From positions 62,001 to 126,000 of the forward strand of contig CAWASG010000001.1 in the NCBI GenBank assembly GCA_963784615.1: a stretch of 64,000 nt of DNA. Direction: 5' to 3'. This DNA is from UBA11403 sp963784615 (lineage in GTDB: Bacteria; Pseudomonadota; Gammaproteobacteria; Legionellales; Legionellaceae). Shown piece by piece: positions 1 through 8,221 of the stretch; the stretch's first letter is position 1, and the number at the start of each line of letters is the position of its first letter. The position numbers were made by a program, and so were the translations under genes. Under the pieces are notes generated by a model that saw nothing but the letters and a program-made list of their open reading frames with translations, was not told the origin of the DNA and did not search any database.

Positions 1-158
1 TGATGGGTGCAACCAATCCTAAAGATGCTGCTCCAGGAACGATTCGTGCAGATTTCGCAGACAGCATTGATGCAAATGCCGTTCATGGTTCAGACAGTTC
101 AGAAACAGCCACACAAGAAATCTCTTATTTTTTCCAACCGCAAGAGATTTGCGCATAA
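1..158 (+). CDS. ndk: Nucleoside diphosphate kinase, C-terminal part (5' end outside window)
   Basis: The window opens inside this gene. The frame that includes the ATG at position 3 reads about 50 residues to a TAA at 156-158 and contains MGATNPKDAAPGTIR followed by DFADSIDANAVHGSD. That is the conserved C-terminal segment of Ndk, where the NAVHGSDS stretch lines the nucleotide pocket near the active-site histidine (itself upstream, out of view). Ndk exchanges gamma-phosphates between nucleoside di- and triphosphates in the cytoplasm. The ndk-rlmN order is the usual gammaproteobacterial one, which supports the call. The start and catalytic histidine cannot be checked here. A family A palindromic repeat begins 14 bases after the stop. 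Confidence 0.93.
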   Translation, partial: MGATNPKDAAPGTIRADFADSIDANAVHGSDSSETATQEISYFFQPQEICA

Positions 159-171
159 AATAAGTGGTGAG

Positions 172-318
172 GGTAGGTTGGCACGTAGGTTGGTGCGTAG
201 GTTGGGTTGAGGCTGGTAAGCCGAAGCCCAACATGGGCGGATTTGTTGGGCTTCGGCTTACCAGCCTCAACCCAACCTACGCACCAACCTACGCACAAAC
301 CAACACACCAACCTACCT
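172..318. repeat. Family A palindromic repeat, copy 1
   Basis: This is an inverted repeat between ndk and rlmN. Each arm carries the GTAGGTTGGGTTGAG motif followed by GGCTGGTAAGCCGAAGCCC, and the other arm is its reverse complement around a short centre near 230-245. Extra GTAGGTTGG units extend both ends. Further copies lie at 6279, 17891, 29904, 30672 (degenerate), 45403, 48133 and 63462. It is long enough to form a strong hairpin in RNA from either strand. No open frame is evident, so I treat it as a REP/MITE-like non-coding element. Confidence 0.9.
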
Positions 319-361
319 GCAAACGGTCGCGGCTCGGTAAAAAAATCAGGAGTAACCTTTC

Positions 362-1486
362 ATGCAATCACGAGTTAATCTACTGAATTTCAACTTGCAA
401 ATGATGCGCGATTTTATTCGCGATTGTGGTGAAAAACCATTTCGTGCGACTCAACTGATGCAGTGGATTCATCAAGTTGGCCACAGAGATTTTACCGAAA
501 TGACTAATCTGGGCAAATCCTTGCGCGAACGTATTGCAACACTCGCCGAAATTCGATTGCCTGAGTTGGTTGGATGTCAAAAATCCGAAGATGGTACGCA
601 TAAATGGTTGTTGAAACTAGAGTGTGGTAATTGCATTGAAACCGTGTTCATTCCCGAATCTACCCGGGGCACATTGTGTGTTTCATCACAAGTTGGATGT
701 GCGCTCAATTGTAGTTTTTGCTCTACAGGAAAACAGGGTTTTAATCGTAATTTATCGACAGCCGAAATTATTGGCCAGGTTTGGTTTGCTGTCCGCGAAC
801 TGTCAAAGCAACAAGGTGCTCACGACAAGCGTGTCACCAATGTCGTGATGATGGGGATGGGCGAGCCGTTGTTGAATTTTGATAGCGTCGTCGCAGCCAT
901 GGATATCATGATGGACGATTTTGCTTATGGGTTGTCTAAACGCCGGGTAACCTTGAGCACGTCAGGCATTGTTCCTGAAATGGAACGACTACGCGCGGTA
1001 AGCCCAGTATCCCTGGCGGTTTCATTACATGCGCCAAATGATGAATTGCGGAATATACTGGTGCCGATCAATAAAAAATATCCACTCGAACAATTAATGG
1101 CGATGTGTAAACGCTACTTTGACGGAGAGCCACGCCGCGTGGTGACGTTTGAGTATGTCATGCTCAAAGGCGTGAACGATAGCCCTGAACATGCTCGCCA
1201 GTTAGTGAGATTACTGCGCGACGTCCCCTCAAAAGTGAATTTAATCCCGTTTAACCCGTTCCCGATGACTGAGTACGAACGCTCACCGTTGACAGCCATC
1301 AATGCATTTCGAGATATTTTGATGTCAAAAGGCATCAATACGATAACCCGTAAAACACGAGGCGATGATATTGACGCTGCATGCGGGCAGTTGGCAGGCC
1401 AAGTTGACGATCGCACTAGTCGATCCAGGCGATGGCAAAAATTACATTTCAAGCCAGTTGCTCTTGAGCAATCCGCCCCATTGTAG
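362..1486 (+). CDS. rlmN: 23S rRNA (adenine-C2)-methyltransferase / tRNA m2A37 methyltransferase RlmN
   Basis: Radical-SAM enzyme that methylates C2 of A2503 in 23S rRNA and A37 in some tRNAs. The protein is 374 residues, normal for the family. The CxxxCxxC cluster motif that holds the 4Fe-4S cluster is visible as C113, C117 and C120 in GCALNCSFCSTGKQG. The GMGEPL motif for SAM binding is at about 165-170. C341, in DIDAACGQL, matches the second catalytic cysteine that carries the methyl group in RlmN mechanisms. An AGGAG ribosome site at 348-352 fits the ATG at 362. The gene sits in the canonical block between ndk and pilW. A 22-residue tail after the RxxRW region is slightly long but not unusual. 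Confidence 0.97.
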   Translation: MQSRVNLLNFNLQMMRDFIRDCGEKPFRATQLMQWIHQVGHRDFTEMTNLGKSLRERIATLAEIRLPELVGCQKSEDGTHKWLLKLECGNCIETVFIPESTRGTLCVSSQVGCALNCSFCSTGKQGFNRNLSTAEIIGQVWFAVRELSKQQGAHDKRVTNVVMMGMGEPLLNFDSVVAAMDIMMDDFAYGLSKRRVTLSTSGIVPEMERLRAVSPVSLAVSLHAPNDELRNILVPINKKYPLEQLMAMCKRYFDGEPRRVVTFEYVMLKGVNDSPEHARQLVRLLRDVPSKVNLIPFNPFPMTEYERSPLTAINAFRDILMSKGINTITRKTRGDDIDAACGQLAGQVDDRTSRSRRWQKLHFKPVALEQSAPL

Positions 1487-1553
1487 AATCGGCCACATAC
1501 GTTATAATGGCAAATTCAAATCCTCGATTAAATCAGGGACATTTTATTTAAAC

Positions 1554-1639
1554 GTAACTGCTCGGGCAGGGATAAGGAAAACTGAACGGGCAGGGGCACG
1601 GGCACGCTCAGTTTTCCTTATCCCTGCCCGAGCAGTTAC
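1554..1639. repeat. Family B palindromic repeat, copy 1 (short form)
   Basis: This is a perfect 32-base inverted repeat (1554-1585 against 1608-1639) around a 22-base GC-rich loop holding GGGCAGGGGCACGGGCACGC. It shares the loop motif with the longer family B elements at 4240, 13924, 24823 and 57431, but its arms differ (GGCAGGGATAAGGAAAACTGA). It lies between rlmN and pilW and ends only 19 bases before the pilW start, so it could act as a terminator for rlmN or an mRNA structure ahead of pilW. Confidence 0.88.
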
Positions 1640-1658
1640 ATGAAAAGCAGGTACCGTC

Positions 1659-2411
1659 TTGAAATGGCATAGTGTATTAATTGTTATGAGCTTATTATCC
1701 CTGCAAGCCTGTCAGCAAAGCTCGAACGCGCAGGATGATGTGAGTGTGAAAAAAAAACATCGCAGTGATGCAGCGGGTTACAATGTTCAATTGGGACTAG
1801 GATACCTTAAGCAAGGAAATATCCCGCGTTCAAAGCGAAAATTGTTATTAGCTTTGGAGCAAGCTCCAAATTCGCCCGAAGCGAATGCGGCCATGGCTTA
1901 TTTCATGGAAAAAACGGGTGATGTGGATCGCGCCAAGACTTATTACCAAAAAGCTATGGCCAGCGCCCCAGGTAGGGGAACGCAATTGAATAATTATGGC
2001 GCTTTCCTGTGTCGTCAAGGGGATTATGTTCAGGCAGAAGAATATTTTTTAAAAGCGGTCAATGATTTTCAATATGAACACACTGCCGGGGCGTACGAAA
2101 ATGCCGGTTTATGCGCAATGGCTATACCCGATGATACAAAAGCCGAACATTTTTTTTCGAAGGCGGTAGAACAGGACCCCTCGAGCAATCAATCTCTTTA
2201 TGAGCTCGTAAAGTTAGAGATGAAGCACAATCGCCTCGATGAGGCATTAGCGCATTTGCGAAAATATCCTGAGACCGTTCTTCACTCTCAAGAGATACTT
2301 ACCCTTGCCGTCCAAGCAGCCCATCAGTCCGGTCAATTGGAAGTTGAAGCCAACTATAGAAGTTCATTAGAAAGTTTTGGAGTAAAACACGATGACAATA
2401 ACAACAGATGA
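1659..2411 (+). CDS. pilW: Type IV pilus biogenesis/stability lipoprotein PilW (PilF)
   Basis: Outer-membrane lipoprotein with tetratricopeptide repeats, needed in type IV pilus systems for secretin PilQ multimerisation or pilus stability. The N-terminus MKWHSVLIVMSLLSLQAC is a lipoprotein signal with lipobox LQAC and modified Cys at residue 18. TPR units follow over about residues 40-235, such as YNVQLGLGYLKQGNIPRSK and AYFMEKTGDVDRAKTYY. The length of 250 residues is typical. The start is a TTG at 1659. An ATG at 1640 is out of frame, and the next in-frame ATG (1686) would destroy the signal peptide, so the TTG is preferred, with an AGCAGG-like ribosome site just before it. The gene overlaps rodZ by 20 bases, which implies co-transcription and translational coupling. 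Confidence 0.92.
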   Translation: MKWHSVLIVMSLLSLQACQQSSNAQDDVSVKKKHRSDAAGYNVQLGLGYLKQGNIPRSKRKLLLALEQAPNSPEANAAMAYFMEKTGDVDRAKTYYQKAMASAPGRGTQLNNYGAFLCRQGDYVQAEEYFLKAVNDFQYEHTAGAYENAGLCAMAIPDDTKAEHFFSKAVEQDPSSNQSLYELVKLEMKHNRLDEALAHLRKYPETVLHSQEILTLAVQAAHQSGQLEVEANYRSSLESFGVKHDDNNNR

Positions 2412-2967
2412 CAATGATAAACCTATTAATGATAGACCCGGCGCTCAACTTGCCGCAGTGAGAACCGCGAAAGGGTATACGGTAGAAGATATTGCCAGTA
2501 GATTAAATTTACGTGTACGTGTCATTGAGCTGCTAGAGGCGGATGATTACTCGAATATGCCTAATCCGGTATTTGTAAAAGGCTATTTACGTGCCTATTC
2601 AAAATTAGTAGACCTTAATTCAGATGCATTGCTCGAGACCTTTAACCGCAATTTCTTAGTTGAACAGCAGACAGAAAAAGCGCCATTATGGCAGTCTAGG
2701 CGTGATACCGGACGAGGCGAGCGAGCGATTCGTTGGATCACTACATTATTTGGTCTGGTAGTCTTGGTTTCGGTTGCTATTTGGTGGCAAAAAAGTCAAG
2801 ACAATCAACATCTATTTGCTAAAACAACAGCCGAAGCACAAAAACAAGAGACGAAGGAGACGGCCGATATTGCACAAGCGGATATTCGACTCACGGATTT
2901 ATCGACCATGCGTTCGTTGCTGTCTTCAGAAAATCAATACACCACCCCGGAGAATACAGGTGAGTGA
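2392..2967 (+). CDS. rodZ: RodZ-like cytoskeletal/helix-turn-helix membrane protein, short form
   Basis: RodZ links MreB filaments to the inner membrane and helps maintain rod shape. Residues 15-85 form the Xre-type helix-turn-helix domain (GAQLAAVRTAKGYTVEDIA, then VFVKGYLRAYSKLV) that contacts MreB. A positively charged stretch (about 100-113) precedes one transmembrane helix at about 114-131 (WITTLFGLVVLVSVAIWW). The protein ends after 191 residues. E. coli RodZ is 337 and carries a periplasmic beta domain, so this copy has only about 60 periplasmic residues and appears to lack it. An in-phase GGAG site lies at 2379-2382. The 3' end overlaps hisS by 8 bases. In E. coli ispG lies between rodZ and hisS, but it is absent here. 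Confidence 0.88.
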   Translation: MTITTDDNDKPINDRPGAQLAAVRTAKGYTVEDIASRLNLRVRVIELLEADDYSNMPNPVFVKGYLRAYSKLVDLNSDALLETFNRNFLVEQQTEKAPLWQSRRDTGRGERAIRWITTLFGLVVLVSVAIWWQKSQDNQHLFAKTTAEAQKQETKETADIAQADIRLTDLSTMRSLLSSENQYTTPENTGE

Positions 2968-4234
2968 GCGAATTCAAGCAATACGGGGCATGAATGATAT
3001 ATTACCTAATGACACCCCACTTTGGCGTCATGTAGAAGGCATATTTCAGCAATGTTTACTGCAGTATGGATACCAGGAAATTCGCTTTCCATTAATTGAA
3101 AGCACATCCCTGTTTTCACGTACTATTGGCGAAATTACCGATATCGTTGAAAAAGAAATGTATACGTTTGATGACCGTAATGGTGACAGCATAACCTTGC
3201 GTCCTGAGGGTACTGCAGGTTGTGTGCGGGCTTGTATTGAACATGGATTATTGCATAATCAACAACAAAAATTGTGGTATACCGGTCCAGTCTTTCGTTA
3301 TGAAAAGCCGCAAAAAGGGCGCTATCGACAATTTACTCAATTGGGTGTTGAGGCATTCGGATTCTCAGGCGTTGCAATTGAATTGGAACTGCTTGCTGTG
3401 TGCCGACGCTTGTGGGAGTGTTTGGGGTTATCAGACAGCCTGCAATTACAAATCAACACGTTGGGAGAGCTTGCAGAAAGACAGGTCTACCGACAGCGAC
3501 TAACAGAGTACTTTAAATCGCATTGGGATAGTCTGGATGAGGATAGTCAACGGCGTTTAGATAAAAATCCACTACGTATTTTAGATAGTAAAAATCCTCA
3601 CCTTCAAGCCCTCATACAAAATGCACCTAAACTGATGGATGAGGTTGGCGAAGAAAGCCGCCATCAATTTCAAGCCTTATGTAAGGGGCTTGAAGCATTA
3701 GGTATTCCTTATACCATTAATCCTTTGTTAGTTCGCGGCTTAGATTATTATGGCGGTGTGGTTTTTGAGTGGGTTACCGAACATCTTGGTAGCCAATCAA
3801 CAGTGTGTGCGGGTGGTCGATTTGATAAATTAGTCGAACAATTTGGCGGGCAGCCTACTCCGGCCATAGGTTTTGCACTTGGTGCTGAACGTTTAATATT
3901 ATTAATAGAAACACTGCAACTGCAAAAAACAACGCAGCTACCACCCCTTGCGTTTCTAATGGCCATGGGTGACGATGCCCTTGAACGCGCAATCGTTTTG
4001 GCCGAAGATATCAGAAATTCCTGTCCGGGTCTTTCTGTTGTCGTGAATACGGCTGGCGGTGGATTTAAAAGCCAATTTAAAAAAGCAGATAAAAGCGGAG
4101 CTCGGTTTGCTTTGATTTTGGGTGAAGAAGAGCTTGCTCAGCAACAGATTAGTATTAAAGACTTGCGAATGAGTGAAGAGCAACTCATGCTCCCGCAAGA
4201 TCAATTGGTTGAATATTTAAAATCGAGATCTTAA
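2960..4234 (+). CDS. hisS: Histidyl-tRNA synthetase
   Basis: Class II aminoacyl-tRNA synthetase that charges tRNA-His. The start is a GTG at 2960, which yields VSERIQAIRGMNDILP, the conserved N-terminus of HisRS. Longer frames from 2774 only read rodZ out of frame. A CGGAG site at 2949-2953 precedes the GTG. Motif 2 is TLRPEGTAGCVRACIEHG. The histidine-specific motif is RGLDYYGGVVFEW. Motif 3 appears in AIGFALGAERLILL. A C-terminal anticodon-binding domain fills about residues 325-424. The length of 424 residues is standard. It overlaps the rodZ end and lies just ahead of the family B repeat and yfgM. Confidence 0.97.
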   Translation: MSERIQAIRGMNDILPNDTPLWRHVEGIFQQCLLQYGYQEIRFPLIESTSLFSRTIGEITDIVEKEMYTFDDRNGDSITLRPEGTAGCVRACIEHGLLHNQQQKLWYTGPVFRYEKPQKGRYRQFTQLGVEAFGFSGVAIELELLAVCRRLWECLGLSDSLQLQINTLGELAERQVYRQRLTEYFKSHWDSLDEDSQRRLDKNPLRILDSKNPHLQALIQNAPKLMDEVGEESRHQFQALCKGLEALGIPYTINPLLVRGLDYYGGVVFEWVTEHLGSQSTVCAGGRFDKLVEQFGGQPTPAIGFALGAERLILLIETLQLQKTTQLPPLAFLMAMGDDALERAIVLAEDIRNSCPGLSVVVNTAGGGFKSQFKKADKSGARFALILGEEELAQQQISIKDLRMSEEQLMLPQDQLVEYLKSRS

Positions 4235-4239
4235 TTACT

Positions 4240-4399
4240 CGGGAAGGGGAAGGGCAAGGGAAACTGACGGGCAGGGGCACGCTCACGCTCACGGGCACGT
4301 GAATGTACGCTACGCGGCTTTTTATATAAGAAACTCGCGTAGCGATCATTCACGTGCCCGTGCCCCTGCCCGATCTCTTCTTTCCCGTCCCTTCCCGCG
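4240..4399. repeat. Family B palindromic repeat, copy 2 (full form)
   Basis: This is a long imperfect palindrome between hisS and yfgM. The outer arms are purine-rich (GGGAAGGGGAAGGGCAAGGG) against a matching pyrimidine-rich right end. The inner arms are GGGCAGGGGCACGCTCACG and GGGCACGTGAATGTACGCTA. The centre is AT-rich (CTTTTTATATAAGAAA). The right inner arm reads GTAGCGATCATTCACGTGC, so the stem is not perfect near the centre. Its right end lies just 27 bases before the yfgM start and could influence yfgM expression. Confidence 0.9.
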
Positions 4400-4425
4400 A
4401 TCTCACACTTATAGGAGAAAGAACC

Positions 4426-5088
4426 ATGTCCGTCTATATGACTGAAGCAGAACAGCTGGAAATCATCAAGAAATGGTGGCTCCGTCATCAGAATCTGATT
4501 ACAGTTTGTCTGGCACTAGTGGTATTCATTGTAGCGGGGTATCGATATTGGAATTGGCACATGGAAAAAACCATGTTGCAGGCCTCTACAGCATATGAAA
4601 ATATGATAGCGGCTTCAACCAGCCATGATGATAAAAGTGTTCAATCTTATGCTAATCAACTCATTCATGACGATGACAAAACGGTATATGCAACTGCGGC
4701 TCATTTGCTCTTGGCGAAAATATTTGTGAATCAGAAGGATTACCAAAAAGCTGAGCTTGAATTGGCTCATGTTGTTCAACATTCCAAAGTGGAAGCCCTC
4801 AAACAACTAGCAGTGATCCGATTATCTCGCTTGCAGTTATCGCAAAAACAATATGACAAAGCCCTTGCAGAATTGTCGACCATTACTCAATCACCCTATA
4901 TCTCTGTTGTGAACGAGTTGAAAGGCGATATTTATTCGGCAAAAGGGCAATATTTGCAAGCTGATGCATCCTATCAATCTGCAATGAATGATCTAGCTTC
5001 TGAAGCAGGCGTGAATCATTTATTGGAAATGAAACGTAACGCAGTGAAGGCGATGATTGAGTCGCAACCTGCTTCGAAAACAGCATAG
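4426..5088 (+). CDS. yfgM: YfgM family ancillary SecYEG translocon subunit (TPR protein)
   Basis: Inner-membrane protein that in E. coli binds SecYEG with PpiD and links the translocon to periplasmic chaperones. The protein is 220 residues. The N-terminus has the family signature MTEAEQLEIIKKWWLRHQN. One membrane helix follows at about 24-42 (ITVCLALVVFIVAGYRYW), and then periplasmic TPR-like helices run to the end. The ATG at 4426 is chosen because AGGAG stands at 4413-4417. The frame is open upstream, but that part is translated repeat B2. The position between hisS and bamB is the canonical one. The stop overlaps a potential GTG just before bamB, so the two genes are surely co-transcribed. 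Confidence 0.92.
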   Translation: MSVYMTEAEQLEIIKKWWLRHQNLITVCLALVVFIVAGYRYWNWHMEKTMLQASTAYENMIAASTSHDDKSVQSYANQLIHDDDKTVYATAAHLLLAKIFVNQKDYQKAELELAHVVQHSKVEALKQLAVIRLSRLQLSQKQYDKALAELSTITQSPYISVVNELKGDIYSAKGQYLQADASYQSAMNDLASEAGVNHLLEMKRNAVKAMIESQPASKTA

Positions 5089-5099
5089 TGGAGATGCAT

Positions 5100-6266
5100 A
5101 TGTTATTCAGAAACTGCAAAGTCGTTGTTTTATTCAGCGCTCTAGCCTTAGTGCAGGCATGTACGCAAATCGATGACTATATGCTTGGGAAAGACAACAC
5201 CCTTCAGCCAACGCCATTAAAAACCATTACGCCGAAGATGTCTTTAGTTGAAAAGTGGTCTGTTTTCACGGGAAGTCCTGGTAAAACAAATGATGAGTTG
5301 AAGATGAGCCCTGTGATAGAGGGTAGTGTGATTTATACCGCAAGCGTGGATGGAGTCGTTCAAGCAACGGATAAAGATAAAGGCACGCTCTTGTGGTCAA
5401 AAAAATTGCCTCAACATTTGATGAGTGGGCCAGCGGTTAGTCACGGCTACATCGCGGTTACCACCGATTCGTCTTCTGTTATTGTACTGAATCAGGCTAA
5501 CGGCAATACGCTTTGGAAAGCAAATCTCTCGGGGGATTCACTTGCAAAGCCGGTTATTGCCGGCCAGCATCTATTCATCAAAACGATTGATGGCAACTTA
5601 TATTCGTTTGACCTTAAAAAGGGTGAACAATTATGGGTAGTGGATCATGGATCTCCGCATTTAATTCTCAAAGCGAGTTCGGCGCCCGTTCTTTTTGATA
5701 AACTGGTTCTGGTTGGTTTCTCTGATGGCAAGCTCGATGCCGTTGATAGAAAAAATGGACGCCTCGTTTGGCAACGAAATATTGCTTATGCAACCGGTGG
5801 TAGTGATGTCGAGCGTTTGGTTGATATCGATGCTGATCCTATTGTTCGTGGCGACCAAGTCTATTTGGCCAGTTATCAAGGCTACATTGGAGCGCTCTCA
5901 TTGCAAAATGGTGAATTTATTTGGCAGCAGCCTGCATCGATTTACAAAAACATCGCAATGTCAGGCGATACCATATACTATGTGGACAGTGAAAGCACGG
6001 TATGGGCTAGAAGCCGCAACAATGGCCGTGTAAAGTGGAAACAAGAAGCATTGAAAGCCCGCGGTTTAACAGAGCCTGTATTGATGAATAATCGTTTATT
6101 GTTAGGCGATAAGAGTGGTTACTTGCACGGGCTTGATGTAGGCACCGGCGAGCTGGTCTCTCGAACATATGTCAATGCGCCTTTATTGTCAGCGCCAGTT
6201 GTTTCCGGATCCAGCATTTATGTGCTTGCGGCGAATGGTAAATTGAGTCGGTTTTCAGTGCATTAA
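5100..6266 (+). CDS. bamB: Outer membrane protein assembly factor BamB (lipoprotein)
   Basis: Periplasm-facing lipoprotein of the BAM complex, which inserts beta-barrel proteins into the outer membrane. The start at ATG 5100 has a GGAG site 6 bases upstream (5090-5093). The alternatives GTG 5088 and ATG 5094 are in frame but lack such spacing. The N-terminus MLFRNCKVVVLFSALALVQAC is a lipoprotein signal ending in lipobox VQAC. The rest is an eight-bladed PQQ-type beta-propeller with repeated blades such as VDGVVQATDKDKGTLLWSKK, GNLYSFDLKKGEQLWVV and YIGALSLQNGEFIWQQ. The length of 388 residues matches the family. Its gene order, yfgM-bamB-der, is conserved. Confidence 0.96.
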   Translation: MLFRNCKVVVLFSALALVQACTQIDDYMLGKDNTLQPTPLKTITPKMSLVEKWSVFTGSPGKTNDELKMSPVIEGSVIYTASVDGVVQATDKDKGTLLWSKKLPQHLMSGPAVSHGYIAVTTDSSSVIVLNQANGNTLWKANLSGDSLAKPVIAGQHLFIKTIDGNLYSFDLKKGEQLWVVDHGSPHLILKASSAPVLFDKLVLVGFSDGKLDAVDRKNGRLVWQRNIAYATGGSDVERLVDIDADPIVRGDQVYLASYQGYIGALSLQNGEFIWQQPASIYKNIAMSGDTIYYVDSESTVWARSRNNGRVKWKQEALKARGLTEPVLMNNRLLLGDKSGYLHGLDVGTGELVSRTYVNAPLLSAPVVSGSSIYVLAANGKLSRFSVH

Positions 6267-6278
6267 TGATGGGTAGGG

Positions 6279-6376
6279 CGTAGGTTGGGTTGAGGCTGGT
6301 AAGCCGAAGCCCAACATGGATGGTTTTGTTGAGCTTCGGCTTACCAGCCTCAACCCAACCTACTCGCCAACCTACG
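6279..6376. repeat. Family A palindromic repeat, copy 2
   Basis: This inverted repeat lies between bamB and der, with GTAGGTTGGGTTGAG and GGCTGGTAAGCCGAAGCCC arms around a short ACATGGATGGTTTTG-like centre. It begins 13 bases after the bamB stop. There is one mismatch in the right arm (GAGCTTCGG instead of GGGCTTCGG). Confidence 0.9.
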
Positions 6377-6408
6377 GTCCTCAACAAATTGAAGTGAGTT
6401 AAAATAGA

Positions 6409-7800
6409 ATGATCCCTGTTATAGCATTAGTTGGACGTCCCAATGTCGGTAAATCGACACTGTTTAATCGAATTACACGAACCCAGGACGCCCTTGTGGC
6501 AGATTTCCCCGGGTTAACGCGAGATAGACAGTATGGTGATGCTGCGTTTGAAAACAAGCACTTTATTGTCGTTGATACCGGCGGAATTGGTGTGGATGAT
6601 ATTGCCGTCGATTCGCTAATGTCCAAGCAGTCCACCATTGCTTTAACTGAATCTGATTATGTCTTTTTTCTGGTTGATGCGCGTGCCGGTTTAACTGCTG
6701 TCGATCAAACGATTGCGAGTCATTTGAGAAAAATTGGAAAAACCATTTATTTGATCGTCAATAAAACCGATGGCTTGGATGACGACTGCGCCATGGCAGA
6801 ATTTCAATCACTCGGATTCACCGAAGTTCATGGTATTTCAGCCTCGCATGGCCACGGAATGGAATCTTTACTGCAACAGGTGACTGATACCTTTCCCGAA
6901 GTTGAACCCATTAGCTCAGATACCAACGCCATTAAAATCGCTTTTGCTGGCCGCCCCAATGTTGGTAAATCGACGTTGATCAATCGTATCCTCGGTGAAG
7001 AACGTGTTGTGGTCTATGATATGCCCGGTACAACGCGAGATAGTATTTCCATACCTTTTACTCGAGACAGTCATGATTACGTCCTGATTGACACAGCCGG
7101 TGTTCGACGCCGTGCCCGAGTTGATGAAAAAATCGAAAAGTTTTCAGTGATTAAAACGCTTCAAGCCATCAAAGAGTCGCATGTTTGTTTGATGATGATA
7201 GATGCCCGCGAGGGAATAACCGATCAAGACTTACATTTACTGGGTTTTATTATTGAATCAGGAAAGGCGTTGGTTATCGCCGTTAATAAATGGGATGGAT
7301 TGGAAGAAGACGATAAAGAATCGATTCGTCAAGAGCTTTCCCGCCGCCTTCATTTTGCAGATTTTGCGAAAATTCGCTTTATTTCAGCTTTACATGGTAC
7401 AGGGGTTGGTGGCTTATTTAAAGACATCAACCAAGCCTATGCGTCCGCGACTCAAGCGCTGTCGACACCACAATTAACACGACTATTACTCGAGCTTGTC
7501 ACCAAGCATACACCACCGCTGGTGAATGGACGCCGTATCAAGTTGCGCTATGCTCATGCGGGTGGTCAGAATCCACCCATGATTATTGTTCACGGTAACC
7601 AAGTGACATCATTGCCTGAATCCTACAAGCGTTATCTAATGAATGCTTTTTCTGAGCATTTAAAGTTGGTCGGTACACCCTTAAAAATAGAATTCAGGGG
7701 CGGCGATAATCCTTACCAAGGAAGGAAAAATACCTTAACCGATCGTCAAGTCAAACAACGCACTCGTTTAATCAAACGAGAGAAACGTCGGGGTAAGTAG
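6409..7800 (+). CDS. der: Ribosome-assembly GTPase Der (EngA)
   Basis: Essential GTPase with two tandem G domains that acts in 50S subunit maturation. The two P-loops are both GRPNVGKST, at residues 9-17 and 184-192. Switch/G3 motifs are DTGG and DTAG, and the G4 motifs are NKTD and NKWD. The C-terminal KH-like domain begins at about 355 and holds the typical RIKLRYAHAGGQNPP segment. The basic tail KQRTRLIKREKRRGK is usual for the family. The length is 463 residues. There is only a weak ribosome site (GAAGTGAG) ahead of the ATG. The gene closes the housekeeping block, and a repeat-filled region follows directly after its stop. Confidence 0.97.
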   Translation: MIPVIALVGRPNVGKSTLFNRITRTQDALVADFPGLTRDRQYGDAAFENKHFIVVDTGGIGVDDIAVDSLMSKQSTIALTESDYVFFLVDARAGLTAVDQTIASHLRKIGKTIYLIVNKTDGLDDDCAMAEFQSLGFTEVHGISASHGHGMESLLQQVTDTFPEVEPISSDTNAIKIAFAGRPNVGKSTLINRILGEERVVVYDMPGTTRDSISIPFTRDSHDYVLIDTAGVRRRARVDEKIEKFSVIKTLQAIKESHVCLMMIDAREGITDQDLHLLGFIIESGKALVIAVNKWDGLEEDDKESIRQELSRRLHFADFAKIRFISALHGTGVGGLFKDINQAYASATQALSTPQLTRLLLELVTKHTPPLVNGRRIKLRYAHAGGQNPPMIIVHGNQVTSLPESYKRYLMNAFSEHLKLVGTPLKIEFRGGDNPYQGRKNTLTDRQVKQRTRLIKREKRRGK

Positions 7801-7802
7801 CA

Positions 7803-8107
7803 TCAGGCGTCGTTGCAAGCGCCCAAGTACCTTCGGAGCAAACAGCTGAAATGAACTTGCAGGTGGCGTCGTTGCGAGGCACGAAGCAATCCAAAGAACA
7901 AAGCTTCGAACCCTGGATTGCCGCGCTTCGTTCCTAATGAACTTCACAATGTGTGCAAGGTTGTATCAGGCGTCGTTGCGAGGTACGAAGCAATCCAGAG
8001 AACAAAGCTTTGAACCCTGGATTGCTTCGTGCCTCGCAACGACGCGACCTGCAAGTTCATGCTGGCTGTTTGTACCGAAGGTACTTGGGCGATCTTGATG
8101 ACGTCCC
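7803..8107. repeat. Family C repeat, copy 1 (two units, one rearranged)
   Basis: The gap after der is filled by family C sequence. The hairpin core is GTCGTTGCGAGGCACGAAGC with its reverse complement GCTTCGTGCCTCGCAACGAC, around a GAACAAAGCTTCGAACCC-like centre. The outer flank is AATGAACTTCACAATGTGTG on one side and CCTGCAAGTTCATG...GTACCGAAGGTACT on the other. Two units are present. The first (about 7803-7935) is scrambled, because its right arm is replaced by GCCGCGCTTCGTTCC. The second (about 7936-8095) is complete. Together they separate der from the terminator-like hairpin at 8159. Confidence 0.88.
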
Positions 8108-8158
8108 TTTGACTTATCTATTGACTTGCAGCGTTTAGCAAAATCGCTTTTGGAGCAT

Positions 8159-8182
8159 AAAGCCCATTGTTAGGGCTTTTTT
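8159..8182 (+). terminator. Rho-independent terminator-like hairpin
   Basis: The stem AAAGCCC / GGGCTTT has a 7-base loop and is followed by a run of Ts (TTTTTT). It ends 40 bases before the small secreted-protein gene at 8222. No gene lies immediately upstream. It may be the original der terminator, pushed away by the repeat insertion, or the end of an unseen small transcript from 8107-8158. Confidence 0.6.
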
Positions 8183-8221
8183 AATATGTTAGAATGCATT
8201 TTTTCTAAACGGAGAGTTCAG

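Noticed and set aside
2774..2959. HisS start at 2774
   Set aside because: This part reads the rodZ gene out of frame and has no similarity to HisRS. The GTG at 2960 matches the family start.
4354..4425. Longer YfgM starting at 4354
   Set aside because: The extra residues are a translation of repeat copy B2, and the ribosome site supports ATG 4426.
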